In this document: positions 7,633 through 15,690 of the stretch, piece after piece | How positions within the stretch are numbered: position 1 is the first letter of the stretch | How the letters are laid out: every line of letters starts with the position of its first letter | Origin: CAZIOH01 sp964540815 | GTDB lineage: Bacteria > Myxococcota_A > Polyangia > Fen-1088 | Direction: 5' to 3' | DNA: 64,000 bases | NCBI GenBank assembly: GCA_964540815.1 | Contig: CAZIOH010000009.1 | Location: 42,242 to 106,241, forward strand | Position numbers and translations under genes: made by a program | Notes under the pieces: model-generated | What the model was told of the DNA's origin: nothing | Seen by the model: the letters and a program-made list of their open reading frames with translations, nothing else | Database searches by the model: none

Positions 7633-8922
7633 TCAGCGGACGGCGGGTTCGGGCGCGGCCAGCAGCTCGCGCGGAAGCCAGGCGAGGAGCGGCAGCACGG
7701 CCAAGGTGGCCGCGGCGTTGACCCACGCCAGCGCGCCGAGGTGCAGGTGCCAGCGGCCGTAGAGCCAGGCGCCGAGCGGATCGGAGATCCCCGTGACCGC
7801 CAGCGTGCGGACGGCCATCAGCAGCGCGTAAGCGAGGCTCTCGGTCCCGCGCGGCGTCGCGCGCGCCGCCAGATCGAAGAGCGGCAGGGTCGCGAGGGCC
7901 CCGAGGAAACCCGAGAGCGCGTCGATCGCGAGGGCGGCGCCCGCCGAGCGATACCCGAGGTACAGCAGGGCCGAGACCGCGCCGAGCCCGATCCCCGCGG
8001 GCAGCGACCACCGCAACGGCACGCGGCGGCAGGCCCAGGCGTACACCGCGGCCCCGGCCAGCGCCCCCACCCCGCCGGCCATCTGCAGGATGCCCATCAT
8101 GCGCGCCGACAGCCCGAGGACGTCTTGCTGGTAGTAGAGCAAGGGGGTCTGCATCCCGGGCGACAGGAAGACCAGGAACAGCAGCAGCGAGGCCGCCCAG
8201 GCCGGCCTCGACCGAATGAGGGTGGCAATTTGCTTGCGGGCGACGGCGACCGGCGCCAGCCGGGGTCCCGGGTCGTCCGGCCCGCGATCGAGCCACCAGA
8301 CCACCGGGATCAGGGCCGCCACCACCGCCGCGCCGGTGGCCGCGGTGTACACGAAGGCCGCCGTGGCCAGCGCTCCGCCGAGCGGCCCGGTCACCAGGGC
8401 CATCACGCCCTCGAGCGAGGTGCGGAGCGCGCTCAGGCGCCCGGTGGCGTGGTGGCGCTGCCCGACCTCGATCAAGAGGCCGCCGGTCGCCGCGCTGACC
8501 ATCACGAGCCCGAGGTTGAGCACCACCATCACGACCAGGAACGGGACCAGCGCCCGCGGCACCACCGCGAAGGCCAGCCAGCCCAGGCTCCCGAGCAGCG
8601 CGCCCACCAGCAGGTGGCCGCGCCGCCGCGTGCCGAACAGGGGGTACGAATCGCAGCCGAGGGCGATGAGGGGCTTGAGGTACCACGCCACGGTGGCGAT
8701 GGCCCAGAAGCCCGCCACCTGCTGCGGCGAGGCCCCGAGCTGGTTCTTGAGCAAGAGCCCGAACGGCAACCGCCCGAGCAGCCCGGGCCAGCCGAGCCCG
8801 CTGGCCAGGATCCCGGCCGCGACCACCGTGGCCGACCGGCGAAACTCACGCCGGTCGCCGCTTGGCCCGCGCGGATCGGCGGGGGGGCTTCGGTCAGGGT
8901 GGCGCGGCTCTGCGGGCCTCAA
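7633..8922 (-). CDS. MFS transporter of the folate-biopterin (BT1) type
   Basis: About 429 residues with 10-12 predicted membrane segments. The N-terminal signature GLLLKNQLGASPQQVAGFWA followed by AWYLKPLIALGCDSYPLFG and RRRGHLL closely follows the BT1/FBT family pattern (LKPxxGxxSDxxPxFGxRRR). The true start is uncertain: the frame is open to 9060, but the zinc-ribbon gene occupies that space. A TTG at 8922 overlaps that gene's TGA (TTGA), which suggests coupled translation; a GTG near 8826 is the alternative. Substrate is unknown (folate or pterin in characterised members; many bacterial homologues are uncharacterised). Confidence 0.82.
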   Translation of the reverse strand: MRPAEPRHPDRSPPADPRGPSGDRREFRRSATVVAAGILASGLGWPGLLGRLPFGLLLKNQLGASPQQVAGFWAIATVAWYLKPLIALGCDSYPLFGTRRRGHLLVGALLGSLGWLAFAVVPRALVPFLVVMVVLNLGLVMVSAATGGLLIEVGQRHHATGRLSALRTSLEGVMALVTGPLGGALATAAFVYTAATGAAVVAALIPVVWWLDRGPDDPGPRLAPVAVARKQIATLIRSRPAWAASLLLFLVFLSPGMQTPLLYYQQDVLGLSARMMGILQMAGGVGALAGAAVYAWACRRVPLRWSLPAGIGLGAVSALLYLGYRSAGAALAIDALSGFLGALATLPLFDLAARATPRGTESLAYALLMAVRTLAVTGISDPLGAWLYGRWHLHLGALAWVNAAATLAVLPLLAWLPRELLAAPEPAVR

Positions 8923-9275
8923 CTCGGCAGCACGGGGACAATCCGGAACCAGGCCACCCGGGCGCCCCGACACTGTCGGCAGGTGAGCTCGACCCGCCGG
9001 AGAATCTCGTCGTTCACCTTCTGGGCGCTGTCCTCCCCGACGTCGAGCTCGCCCTCGCACCGGAAGCAGCGCAAGGCCCGCGCCTTCACCGCGATCACCG
9101 ACGCCGTGGCCACGGAGAACGGGCGGTCACCGGAGGCCCCAGGCAACTGGGTGGCCAGGCGCTCGAGCCGGTCGCTGTCGGTCTGCACGGCGCGCGTGCG
9201 GTGTCGCAGCTGCGCGCGCGGTCGCTCCGGTCGATGACGCTGGCCCACGGCGCGGAAGACTACTCCCAAACCCAC
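8919..9275 (-). CDS. Small protein with a four-cysteine zinc-ribbon-like motif
   Basis: 118 residues from a GTG at 9275. The N-terminal half is Arg-rich and featureless and may be partly untranslated. The C-terminal half has two CxxC knuckles 33 residues apart (ALRCFRCEGELDV and ELTCRQCRGARVAWF), the usual layout of a zinc ribbon. No known family is recognised. Its stop overlaps the probable start of the BT1-like transporter. The alternative is that it is a chance frame, but the paired knuckles and tight spacing argue for a real gene. Confidence 0.55.
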   Translation of the reverse strand: MGLGVVFRAVGQRHRPERPRAQLRHRTRAVQTDSDRLERLATQLPGASGDRPFSVATASVIAVKARALRCFRCEGELDVGEDSAQKVNDEILRRVELTCRQCRGARVAWFRIVPVLPS

Positions 9276-9280
9276 CCCGC

Positions 9281-9328
9281 GAGATCGCGAGATCGCGGAG
9301 ATCGGCTGATCGGAAGATTGGAAGATCG
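9281..9328. repeat. Six tandem 8-bp GATC-containing units
   Basis: Six 8-bp units in a row: two of GAGATCGC, then four fitting GNNGATCG with one T-for-C change. The tract fills most of the 78-bp gap between the zinc-ribbon gene start and the end of the metalloprotease gene. It may be a simple-sequence expansion without function; clustered GATC sites could also be methylated. Confidence 0.5.
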
Positions 9329-9353
9329 GCCGGCCGGTCAGTGAATCATCGCC

Positions 9354-10274
9354 TCATCCGCGCCGCCGGCCTCGCAAGACGAGCCCGCCGAGGCCCAGCG
9401 CCAGCGCGCCCGCCCCGAGGTGATCCACGACCGGCCGGGGTGACGGCACTCCGGCGGCGATCGCGCAACTGCAACCGGTGGAATCGTCCGGGGGGATGGC
9501 GCTGCTCCCGGCGGTGGCCATTCCCCGCGGATAGATGTCGCAGACCGCCAGCTCGTCGTCCGGGGAGAGGGTCCGCTTCGACGTGTCACCAGGGTCGGCG
9601 GAGGGAAACATGGTCGTCGCCCGGATCGGCGAGTCGAAGGCGACGTCCCCGCAGCTCGGAACCGGCTGCCCGGTGTTATCGGTCTCGTCGCTGGTCGGAT
9701 CCGCCAGGTAACAGGGATGGTCGAGCCCGATGAAGTGCCCGAGCTCGTGGGTGAGAGCATTCTGGAGATCCTGCAGGCCGCGCCGCCGGTCCGTGTCCAC
9801 GTCGGTCCAGGTGAAGTCCTGGGCATTGACCTCGAGATCCGCCTCCAGGATCTCCCCCGTGCTCTTGACGAAGAACAGGGACGTCTGCGCCAGGGCCACG
9901 TGATCGTAGTCCCACACCGGGCGGGCGGCGATGGTGTTCACGCCGTCACGCGCGATGGGCGGTGCCGCCTCGGTGAGATCGTGGGTGGTGACCGGCAGGG
10001 CCAGATCGGTGCAGGTGGTCAGGTCGGGGTTCCCGGCGGTCCACTGCAGGGCCGCATCGGCCATCGCCGCCGCGATCTGGTCGGGCGTCAGATCGGGATC
10101 GAAACCTTGCTCGTAGCCAGCGATGCTCATGGCCCGCGGGCGCCACCAGAGCGGTACCCCCGAGCCGTTGGTCCGGCGCACGTACGCCTCGGCCGGCCCC
10201 GCGCCCCCCAGCAGCAAGGCCGCGATAATTGCAGCCGCCACGGAGAGCATCCGCGTCTGACGGGAGGGGGGCAT
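9354..10274 (-). CDS. Matrixin-like metalloprotease with MYXO-CTERM anchor
   Basis: 306 residues, ATG at 10274, signal peptide 1-30 (cleavage after AEA). A zinc-metalloprotease domain contains HELGHFIGLDH at 176-186 (HExxHxxGxxH) and a Met-turn candidate in ATTMFP around 222, as in matrixins. Cysteines spaced through the domain suggest disulfides. The C-terminus reads STGCSCAIAAG, then a hydrophobic helix (GAGALALGLGGLVL) and RGRRRG: the tripartite MYXO-CTERM sorting signal, which in Myxococcota is processed by a myxosortase and directs proteins to the cell surface. It is probably a surface-attached or released protease. This is the clearest phylum marker in the window. Confidence 0.92.
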   Translation of the reverse strand: MPPSRQTRMLSVAAAIIAALLLGGAGPAEAYVRRTNGSGVPLWWRPRAMSIAGYEQGFDPDLTPDQIAAAMADAALQWTAGNPDLTTCTDLALPVTTHDLTEAAPPIARDGVNTIAARPVWDYDHVALAQTSLFFVKSTGEILEADLEVNAQDFTWTDVDTDRRRGLQDLQNALTHELGHFIGLDHPCYLADPTSDETDNTGQPVPSCGDVAFDSPIRATTMFPSADPGDTSKRTLSPDDELAVCDIYPRGMATAGSSAIPPDDSTGCSCAIAAGVPSPRPVVDHLGAGALALGLGGLVLRGRRRG

Positions 10275-10387
10275 GGGTGCACTAGACTAGCAGCCCGGAG
10301 CGGGCCTGGCTCCAGCTCGACCGTCCGAGATGCCACCCTGTGACCGCCTCCACGCCGGCCGCGTCGGTCGTCGTCCGCACCAACGAA

Positions 10388-10417
10388 ATCGGGCGGGCGC
10401 CGAAGCACCCGCCCGAT
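10388..10417 (-). terminator. Hairpin terminator after the DUF1552 gene
   Basis: A perfect 10-bp inverted repeat (ATCGGGCGGG at 10388-10397, CCCGCCCGAT at 10408-10417) with a 10-nt loop lies 43 bp past the stop of the minus-strand DUF1552 gene. Read on the minus strand it is followed by TTTCGTT, a short T-rich tail. It is a good intrinsic-terminator candidate for the DUF1592-DUF1552 operon. Confidence 0.65.
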
Positions 10418-10459
10418 CTCGAGCTCCACTTACCGGCTGTTCTGGAGCCGGTGGCCGAC

Positions 10460-11965
10460 CTAGGTGAGTCCGGTCAGCGCCGCGTTGCCCGCCGTACCGA
10501 AGGTCGTGACCGGGACGCCGAGCGTGTTCAGCAGCGCGATGAACAGGTTCGGCTGTGGCGAGTTGCTGTAGATGGCGTGCCGTCCCGTCTTGATCTTCCC
10601 ACCGGCGCTGCCCGCGAGGAGGATGGGCTTTCCGGTCGGGCCGCTGAATCCGGCGTAGGTGGTCGTGCCCTGGTTGTGGGCATTGCCGTCCGCCAGCTCG
10701 CTCGACAGGAAGATCAGGCTGTTGTCGAGGATGCTCATCCCGTTGGCTTCCTTGATGGCGTCGAGCTTTTGCAGGAAGGACGAGAACATCGAGATCTCCC
10801 AGGCCTCGATCTTGGCCAGCTGGGCACCCTTGGTGGCGTCCCCGTTGTGGTGCGACAACCCGTGGTGATCCGCGTTGACGTTCAGCCACGGGAAGCTCGA
10901 GTACGAGGAGTGGCCGCCGTTCATCTGCTGGTAGCTGATGACCCGGGTGGCGTCACACTGGAAGGCCAGGGTCATGAGGTTGATGATCGCGGCGGTGTAG
11001 GTCGGGGGATCGGCGATCTGCTTGCCGTTCCCGTTGGTGAGCGGACCGTTCGCGATGGTGGGACGGGTGTTCGCGCCCGAGCTGCAAGACGCCGAGGTGT
11101 TGACCGGCACGGTCGAGATCTGCTGCACGGCGGTCTCGGCGGCCCGCACGCTGGTCAGGTACTCGTCCAGCTTGTTGCGGTCGGTGATCCCGAGCTTGGC
11201 CGACAGCGAGGTCTGCTCGCCCATGACCTCGTCGAGGACGCTCTTGCGCAGCGCCTTGCGCTTGGCGAGGGCCGCGGTCACGGCAGGGTCCGGGGCCGCG
11301 CCGCCAGTCGGCGCCGCGGTCACGCCCGCGAAGAGCTGGTCGAAGACGACGCCCGCGTTGGCCACCGGAGACAGTGGCTGGGTCGCGCTGGCCCACGAGG
11401 TGGTCCCGTTGTAGACGGCGGGATAGCCGGTGTCGGCGAAGGTCGAGTCGGTCCCGGAGATCTGCATCGAGGGGATCCGGGTCTGCTTGCCGATCATCTG
11501 GGCGTACACCTGATCCACGGAGATGCCCATCATGATGCCGGGCTTCTGTCCCTGAACGCAGGTGGTCATTCCCGGAGGGCCACACCCATGCGAGCCCATC
11601 GAGTTCACCGCCGGGGTGTTCTGGATGCCCGCGAACACCAGCACCTTGCTCTTCACGGGTGCGAGGGAGGTGAGGGTCGGCGTCAGGGTGTAGTTCACGC
11701 CGGTGTCGGTCGGGAACCAGCTCGGCCCCCAGACCCCGACCGGGATGTGCCAGGTCATGAAGCGCTGGGGCCCCGCCGCCGCCTGCGCGCGGGCCTCCGA
11801 CGGGGTGAGGATGGACTCGAGCGCCGGGAGCGCCACGCAGGCCGCTGCGCCCCGCAGGATGGCGCGCCGGGAGACGATGGAACGGGTCGGGTTACGGCGC
11901 TCGGCGTCGATTGCCTTCGGGTCGAATCTGAGGTTCTTGTCCGGTTGAATCCGCAGGATGCTCAT
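10460..11965 (-). CDS. DUF1552 family protein, Tat-exported
   Basis: 501 residues; the ATG at 11965 overlaps the stop of the DUF1592 gene (ATGA). A twin-arginine signal is visible at 33-60 (SRRAILRGAAACVALPALE, then SEARAQ). The mature part follows the DUF1552 pattern (FMTWHIPVGVWGPSWFP, NHGHSS-like GGHSSYSSFPW, DHHGLSHHNG, NSLIFLSSELADGNAHN), rich in His and Asp, which suggests metal binding and a fold related to alkaline-phosphatase/sulfatase-like DUF1501 proteins. Family knowledge: DUF1552 is nearly always paired with DUF1592-type cytochromes in planctomycetes and myxobacteria; the function is not established. Confidence 0.88.
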   Translation of the reverse strand: MSILRIQPDKNLRFDPKAIDAERRNPTRSIVSRRAILRGAAACVALPALESILTPSEARAQAAAGPQRFMTWHIPVGVWGPSWFPTDTGVNYTLTPTLTSLAPVKSKVLVFAGIQNTPAVNSMGSHGCGPPGMTTCVQGQKPGIMMGISVDQVYAQMIGKQTRIPSMQISGTDSTFADTGYPAVYNGTTSWASATQPLSPVANAGVVFDQLFAGVTAAPTGGAAPDPAVTAALAKRKALRKSVLDEVMGEQTSLSAKLGITDRNKLDEYLTSVRAAETAVQQISTVPVNTSASCSSGANTRPTIANGPLTNGNGKQIADPPTYTAAIINLMTLAFQCDATRVISYQQMNGGHSSYSSFPWLNVNADHHGLSHHNGDATKGAQLAKIEAWEISMFSSFLQKLDAIKEANGMSILDNSLIFLSSELADGNAHNQGTTTYAGFSGPTGKPILLAGSAGGKIKTGRHAIYSNSPQPNLFIALLNTLGVPVTTFGTAGNAALTGLT

Positions 11966-13827
11966 GGCTTGACTCCGGTCATGGTGGTCGGATCTCCGCG
12001 ACGCATGCGGAAGGTGTCACTGGCGACGACGTTCATGAGAACGTCTCGCATACCCACGGAGGCGCCCGCCGCGGCCGCGGTGATGTCGGTCAGGTAGGGC
12101 GCATCCGACGGCAGCAGATCCCGGCCGAGCGAGTAGGCCATCACGTTCTGGGCGACGCAGGGAACGAAGCGGGCGTCAGCGGCGACGGTGGAGGCGAGCT
12201 GGATGGCGCCGGTGAAGGTCGGCCCGGTTCCGCCGCCTGGAAGGGCGATGGCGCCGGCGAAGCTGCCCGAGGCATCGATGGGCGTGCCGAGATCGACGGT
12301 GCGGTAGGCGCCGATGGCGTCGTAGTTCTCCATCGCGATGCCGATGTTGTCGATGCTGGTGTGGCAGACGCCGCAGGCCGGATCGGCCCGGTGCTGTGCG
12401 AGCACCTCCTTCTGAGCGGTCGCCGTGATGGCGGCGGTCGGGAAGGGCGGAACGTTCGCCGGCGGAGGCGGCGGCGAGGAGCAGAGCAGCTGGCTCAGCA
12501 CCCAGGCGCCGCGCTTGACCACCGAGGTGCGGGTCGGATACGAGGTCACCGCCAGCACGCCCGCCATCGTCAGGAGACCGGCCCGCTGAGGGGTGGTGAG
12601 CGTGGTACGGGTCAGGGTCGCGCCAGCCGGCGCTGCCACGCCATAGAGGGTGGCGAGGTTGCTGTCGAGGTAGGTGAAGTTGGCGGTCAGCAGCTGCGAG
12701 ATCGGCTCGTTCTGGGTGACGAACTCGTTGAAGAAGCTGTTCACCTCGAGGCCCATCGACTTGGCCAGGGTGGGATTGAACTTCGGGAACAGGGTCGCAT
12801 CGAAGGTCTGGGTGTTGACGACGCCGGTCCCGAGCCACTGCGACACGAAGGTCGGCGAGAAGACGCTCTTCGGATCCGTCAGCATCCGCTCGAGCTGGGT
12901 CTTCACGTCCGAGGCCTGGGCGAGACTGCCCGCGGCCGCCGCCGCGAAGAGGGCATCGTCGGGCATGCTGCGATAGACCATGTACGACAGGCGCGAGGCG
13001 GTCTCGTACGGGTTGAGGAGGTGCGGGGTGAGCGAGGTCGGATCCGAATCGATCTCCGGCCTGAAGAGGAAGTTCGGCGAGAGCAACATGGCCTCGAGCA
13101 CCGTGCGGAACTGCTCGTCGGTGGTCGCGCCGGCGGTGGCGGCGGTGGACATGAGGTTCACGAAGTTGGTCACCTCGGTCGCCGCGAGCGGGCGGCGGAA
13201 GGCCTTCAACCCGAAGCTCGTCACCGCGCTGGTCTTGCAGGCGGCGGTGGTGAGATCGCAGGTGACGAGCTTGGCTCGCTCGGCGGAGCCGGCGGTCATC
13301 GCCTCGGCCGCGAGCGTCTCGGCGGCCTGCTGGTAGAGGTTGAACTGGACCGGCGAGAGGGTCTGCAGGTCGCCGTTGTTGTCGAAGCCCACCTGCGGCG
13401 CATCGTCGGGGAAGAGGGAGGCCCCGAGCGTTTGCGTCGTGCCGAGCAGGTCATGGACCGTCTTGTCGTACTCGGCGCGGTTCAGCCTGCGCGCGGTGAC
13501 CCGACCTGGGTCGCGAACGCCAGGATTGGCGGCACCGGCGCCGGGCGGTGTGGTGGTGGTCTGAGATCCCGGGCTCGACGTCGTCGGGTTACCATTCCCG
13601 GAGTTGGCCGTGGAGCCCTGGCCGGTTCCGTTGGCCTGGGTCCCGGTGCTCGAGCTCGCGGGAGCTCCAGAGCCGGTCCCGGTCGTCCCGGAGCCGGTTC
13701 CTGTTCCCGCTGGCTGGGTGTCGGGAGTTCCTGAACCTTTCGGTCCTATGGCGCCCGTACAGCCCCCCGCCAGGGCTCCGGCGAGGAGCCATATTGAATA
13801 AGTGTGCAAGGTGGTCCGTAGCTTCAT
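11962..13827 (-). CDS. DUF1587/1592/1588/1585 multidomain lipoprotein with CxxCH motif
   Basis: 621 residues from the ATG at 13827, with GGGAGGGAG upstream; a longer frame to 13923 lacks these signals. Signal peptide with lipobox (LLAGALAGGC), then a ~90-residue Gly/Ser/Thr/Pro linker. Domains in order: DUF1587 (RLNRAEYDKTVHDLLG), DUF1595 (FGLKAFRRPL), DUF1592 (AMLLSPNFLFRPEIDSD), DUF1588 (RAGLLTMAGVLAV, then ADPACGVCHTSIDNIGIAMEN) and DUF1585 (VAQNVMAYSLGRDLL). CGVCH is a c-type heme attachment motif. It is co-translated with the DUF1552 gene. Inferred: an envelope redox pair acting on an unknown substrate. Confidence 0.88.
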   Translation of the reverse strand: MKLRTTLHTYSIWLLAGALAGGCTGAIGPKGSGTPDTQPAGTGTGSGTTGTGSGAPASSSTGTQANGTGQGSTANSGNGNPTTSSPGSQTTTTPPGAGAANPGVRDPGRVTARRLNRAEYDKTVHDLLGTTQTLGASLFPDDAPQVGFDNNGDLQTLSPVQFNLYQQAAETLAAEAMTAGSAERAKLVTCDLTTAACKTSAVTSFGLKAFRRPLAATEVTNFVNLMSTAATAGATTDEQFRTVLEAMLLSPNFLFRPEIDSDPTSLTPHLLNPYETASRLSYMVYRSMPDDALFAAAAAGSLAQASDVKTQLERMLTDPKSVFSPTFVSQWLGTGVVNTQTFDATLFPKFNPTLAKSMGLEVNSFFNEFVTQNEPISQLLTANFTYLDSNLATLYGVAAPAGATLTRTTLTTPQRAGLLTMAGVLAVTSYPTRTSVVKRGAWVLSQLLCSSPPPPPANVPPFPTAAITATAQKEVLAQHRADPACGVCHTSIDNIGIAMENYDAIGAYRTVDLGTPIDASGSFAGAIALPGGGTGPTFTGAIQLASTVAADARFVPCVAQNVMAYSLGRDLLPSDAPYLTDITAAAAGASVGMRDVLMNVVASDTFRMRRGDPTTMTGVKP

Positions 13828-14275
13828 GGGCGCTCCCTCCCTCGACGTGTGCTTTGAACGACTTGAGCCGGGCTCGATCTTTTCGGGAACCAGTAACAGT
13901 AACCGGAAAAAACGGTCCTCCACTGCCTCACGCGGAGCGTGTTAGGACGCTCCGGTCGCGGTCATGGCGGATATCAGGCCAATACACCGACGATTCCGTT
14001 TGCAGCTCAGTGATTCCGCCAGGCAAACGAGGACCTTACTGTCTCTGCGTGAATGTCCGACGGGTCGCGTGAAGGGTAACGGCCTTTAAGCGCTGCGATA
14101 TCGGTGAGTTAGGTCGTAGGTGGATGGGCCGTCGTGGGGTGTGCGCCAGCGCACGCCGGTCCGCCGATGGCACGCGGCTTGCCGCGAATGAATCGCGACG
14201 ATCCTGGAGCCCGTGGACGTGAGATCCGGGTGACAGCGTTTCTCCCGGCCGGTGTTCATCCTGTTGAATCCGGTC
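13828..14275. promoter_or_regulatory. Divergent regulatory region, DUF1592 operon / ECF sigma operon
   Basis: 448 bp without a convincing gene between two divergent operons. It must hold both promoters. Visible structure: a doubled AGTAAC near 13891-13903 followed by an A-run, close to the DUF1592 gene, and a perfect palindrome GTGCGC-CA-GCGCAC at 14141-14154 about 100-120 bp before the sigma-factor start. ECF promoters are usually autoregulated, but I cannot assign a -35/-10 pair with confidence. Confidence 0.4.
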
Positions 14276-14767
14276 ATGGCGACAGACGTCGAGGGCCTCT
14301 ACCGCTCCCACGGGCCGACGGTCCTCCGTCGGTGTCGTCGCTTGCTCCGGAACGAGGAGAAGGCCGTGGATGCAATGCACGATGTGTTCGTTGAAGTCCT
14401 GCGCCGCCAGGACACCCTCGAGGTGACGGCCCCGACGGGGCTCCTGCTCACCATGGCGACCCGGGTGTGCCTGAACCGGCTGCGAACCGACCGGCGCCAC
14501 CCCGAAGACCCCGACGACGAACGGCTGGCCCAGATCCTCGACCACACCGAGGAAGGACCGGAGAGCCGCTCGCTCGCCCGGCGCTGGCTCGACCGGTGGC
14601 TCGCGCCAGAGCCCGCCTCGACCCAGGTGCTCGCGGTCCTGCACTTCGTGGATGGACTGACCCTCGAGGAGGTGGCGGCCGAGGTCGGCCTCTCGGTCTC
14701 GGGCGTGCGCAAGCGGCTCCGCACCCTGCGGGAGCGCCTCCCGCGAGATCTGGGGAGTCGGTCGTGA
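14276..14767 (+). CDS. ECF-type RNA polymerase sigma factor
   Basis: 163 residues from the ATG at 14276; a GTG at 14252 would add eight residues. Region 2 is at about 5-70 (VEGLYRSHGPTVLRRCRRLL, DAMHDVFVEVLRR) and region 4 at about 110-160 (FVDGLTLEEVAAEVGLSVSGVRKRL), with no region 3 and no C-terminal extension, as in ECF sigma factors. Its stop overlaps the GTG start of the next gene (GTGA), and that gene overlaps the caspase gene (ATGA), so all three are translationally coupled. Inferred role: transcription of its own operon and possibly other targets, held by the membrane protein encoded next. Confidence 0.9.
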   Translation: MATDVEGLYRSHGPTVLRRCRRLLRNEEKAVDAMHDVFVEVLRRQDTLEVTAPTGLLLTMATRVCLNRLRTDRRHPEDPDDERLAQILDHTEEGPESRSLARRWLDRWLAPEPASTQVLAVLHFVDGLTLEEVAAEVGLSVSGVRKRLRTLRERLPRDLGSRS

Positions 14768-15690
14768 GCGGGCCTGTCCGGACCGGCGACGGCTCGGCCG
14801 GCCTTCCGGCAACGCCCGGAGCCGCCGCAGCGAGCCCCGCCGCGCCGTCGGCCTACGACACCGAGCGGCTGGTCCGGGGCGAGCTGCCGCCGGAGCGGGC
14901 TGCGTCGGTCGAAGCCGCGCTCCTGCGGGCCGGTCGCACCGGGGAGCTCGCGGAGCTCCGCGCGTCGGATCTGGAGATCCTCGAGCGCTACCCGGCACCC
15001 GAGGTCGCGCGCGAGGTCGAGCGCCGCTGGACCGCGTCCGCCAGCTCGAACCCGCCTACCGTGAGCGCGGGGGGCGGAGCCGGGACGCGGTGGCCCTGGG
15101 CGCTGCCCCTGCTCGGTGCCACGGCCATGGCTTCGGCCCTGCTCGTCGTGCTCGAGACCGGCCAAGGGGGCCCGGGGCGCGCGCCGGGGCGCGGACTGCC
15201 CACGAGCAGCCAGGGTCTGGGCGAGCGGGGTACGAACGATCCGACCGAGGTCATCGGGTTGCGGGGTGGCGAAGCGCGGCTCCACATCTACCGACGCGAC
15301 AGCGCCAACGCCGGGGCCGGCTTGGGCGCTGGTCCGAGCGCGCTCGCCGACGGGGCTCGGGTCAAGCCGGGGGAGATGCTGCAGGTTCGCTACGTTGCCG
15401 CGTCGGCGGCCTTCGGGCTCATCGTGTCGATCGATGCCCGCGGTCAGGTGAGCCGTCACTGGCCGGAGGGCGGCGATCTCGCAGCGCCCTTGCAACCCTC
15501 GGGGGAACGCGCCCTGCCCCACGCCTTCGAGCTCGACGACAGCCCGGGCTTCGAACGCTTCGTCTTCGTGACCGCGCCGACGTCGTTCGAGACGCGGCCG
15601 CTCATCGAGGCGCTCGCCACCGGCCGACCCCTGCCGCTCGGACCGGGCGCGCGCGCCGCCGAAATCACCCTCATCAAGGACGTGCCATGA
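14764..15690 (+). CDS. Membrane anti-sigma-like protein with DUF4384-like periplasmic domain
   Basis: 308 residues from a GTG at 14764 that overlaps the sigma factor stop. Residues 1-90 are a cytoplasmic part with a short acidic helical region (YDTERLVRGELPPERAASVE) like the start of zinc-less anti-sigma domains; one membrane helix spans 110-130 (WALPLLGATAMASALLVVLE). The outer part (165-300) has GGEARLHIYRRDS, VKPGEMLQVRYVA and LIVSIDARGQVSRHWPEGG, which resembles DUF4384-type beta domains often found near bacterial caspases. No HxxxCxxC zinc motif is seen. Assignment as anti-sigma rests mostly on gene order and topology. Confidence 0.75.
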   Translation: MSGPVRTGDGSAGLPATPGAAAASPAAPSAYDTERLVRGELPPERAASVEAALLRAGRTGELAELRASDLEILERYPAPEVAREVERRWTASASSNPPTVSAGGGAGTRWPWALPLLGATAMASALLVVLETGQGGPGRAPGRGLPTSSQGLGERGTNDPTEVIGLRGGEARLHIYRRDSANAGAGLGAGPSALADGARVKPGEMLQVRYVAASAAFGLIVSIDARGQVSRHWPEGGDLAAPLQPSGERALPHAFELDDSPGFERFVFVTAPTSFETRPLIEALATGRPLPLGPGARAAEITLIKDVP

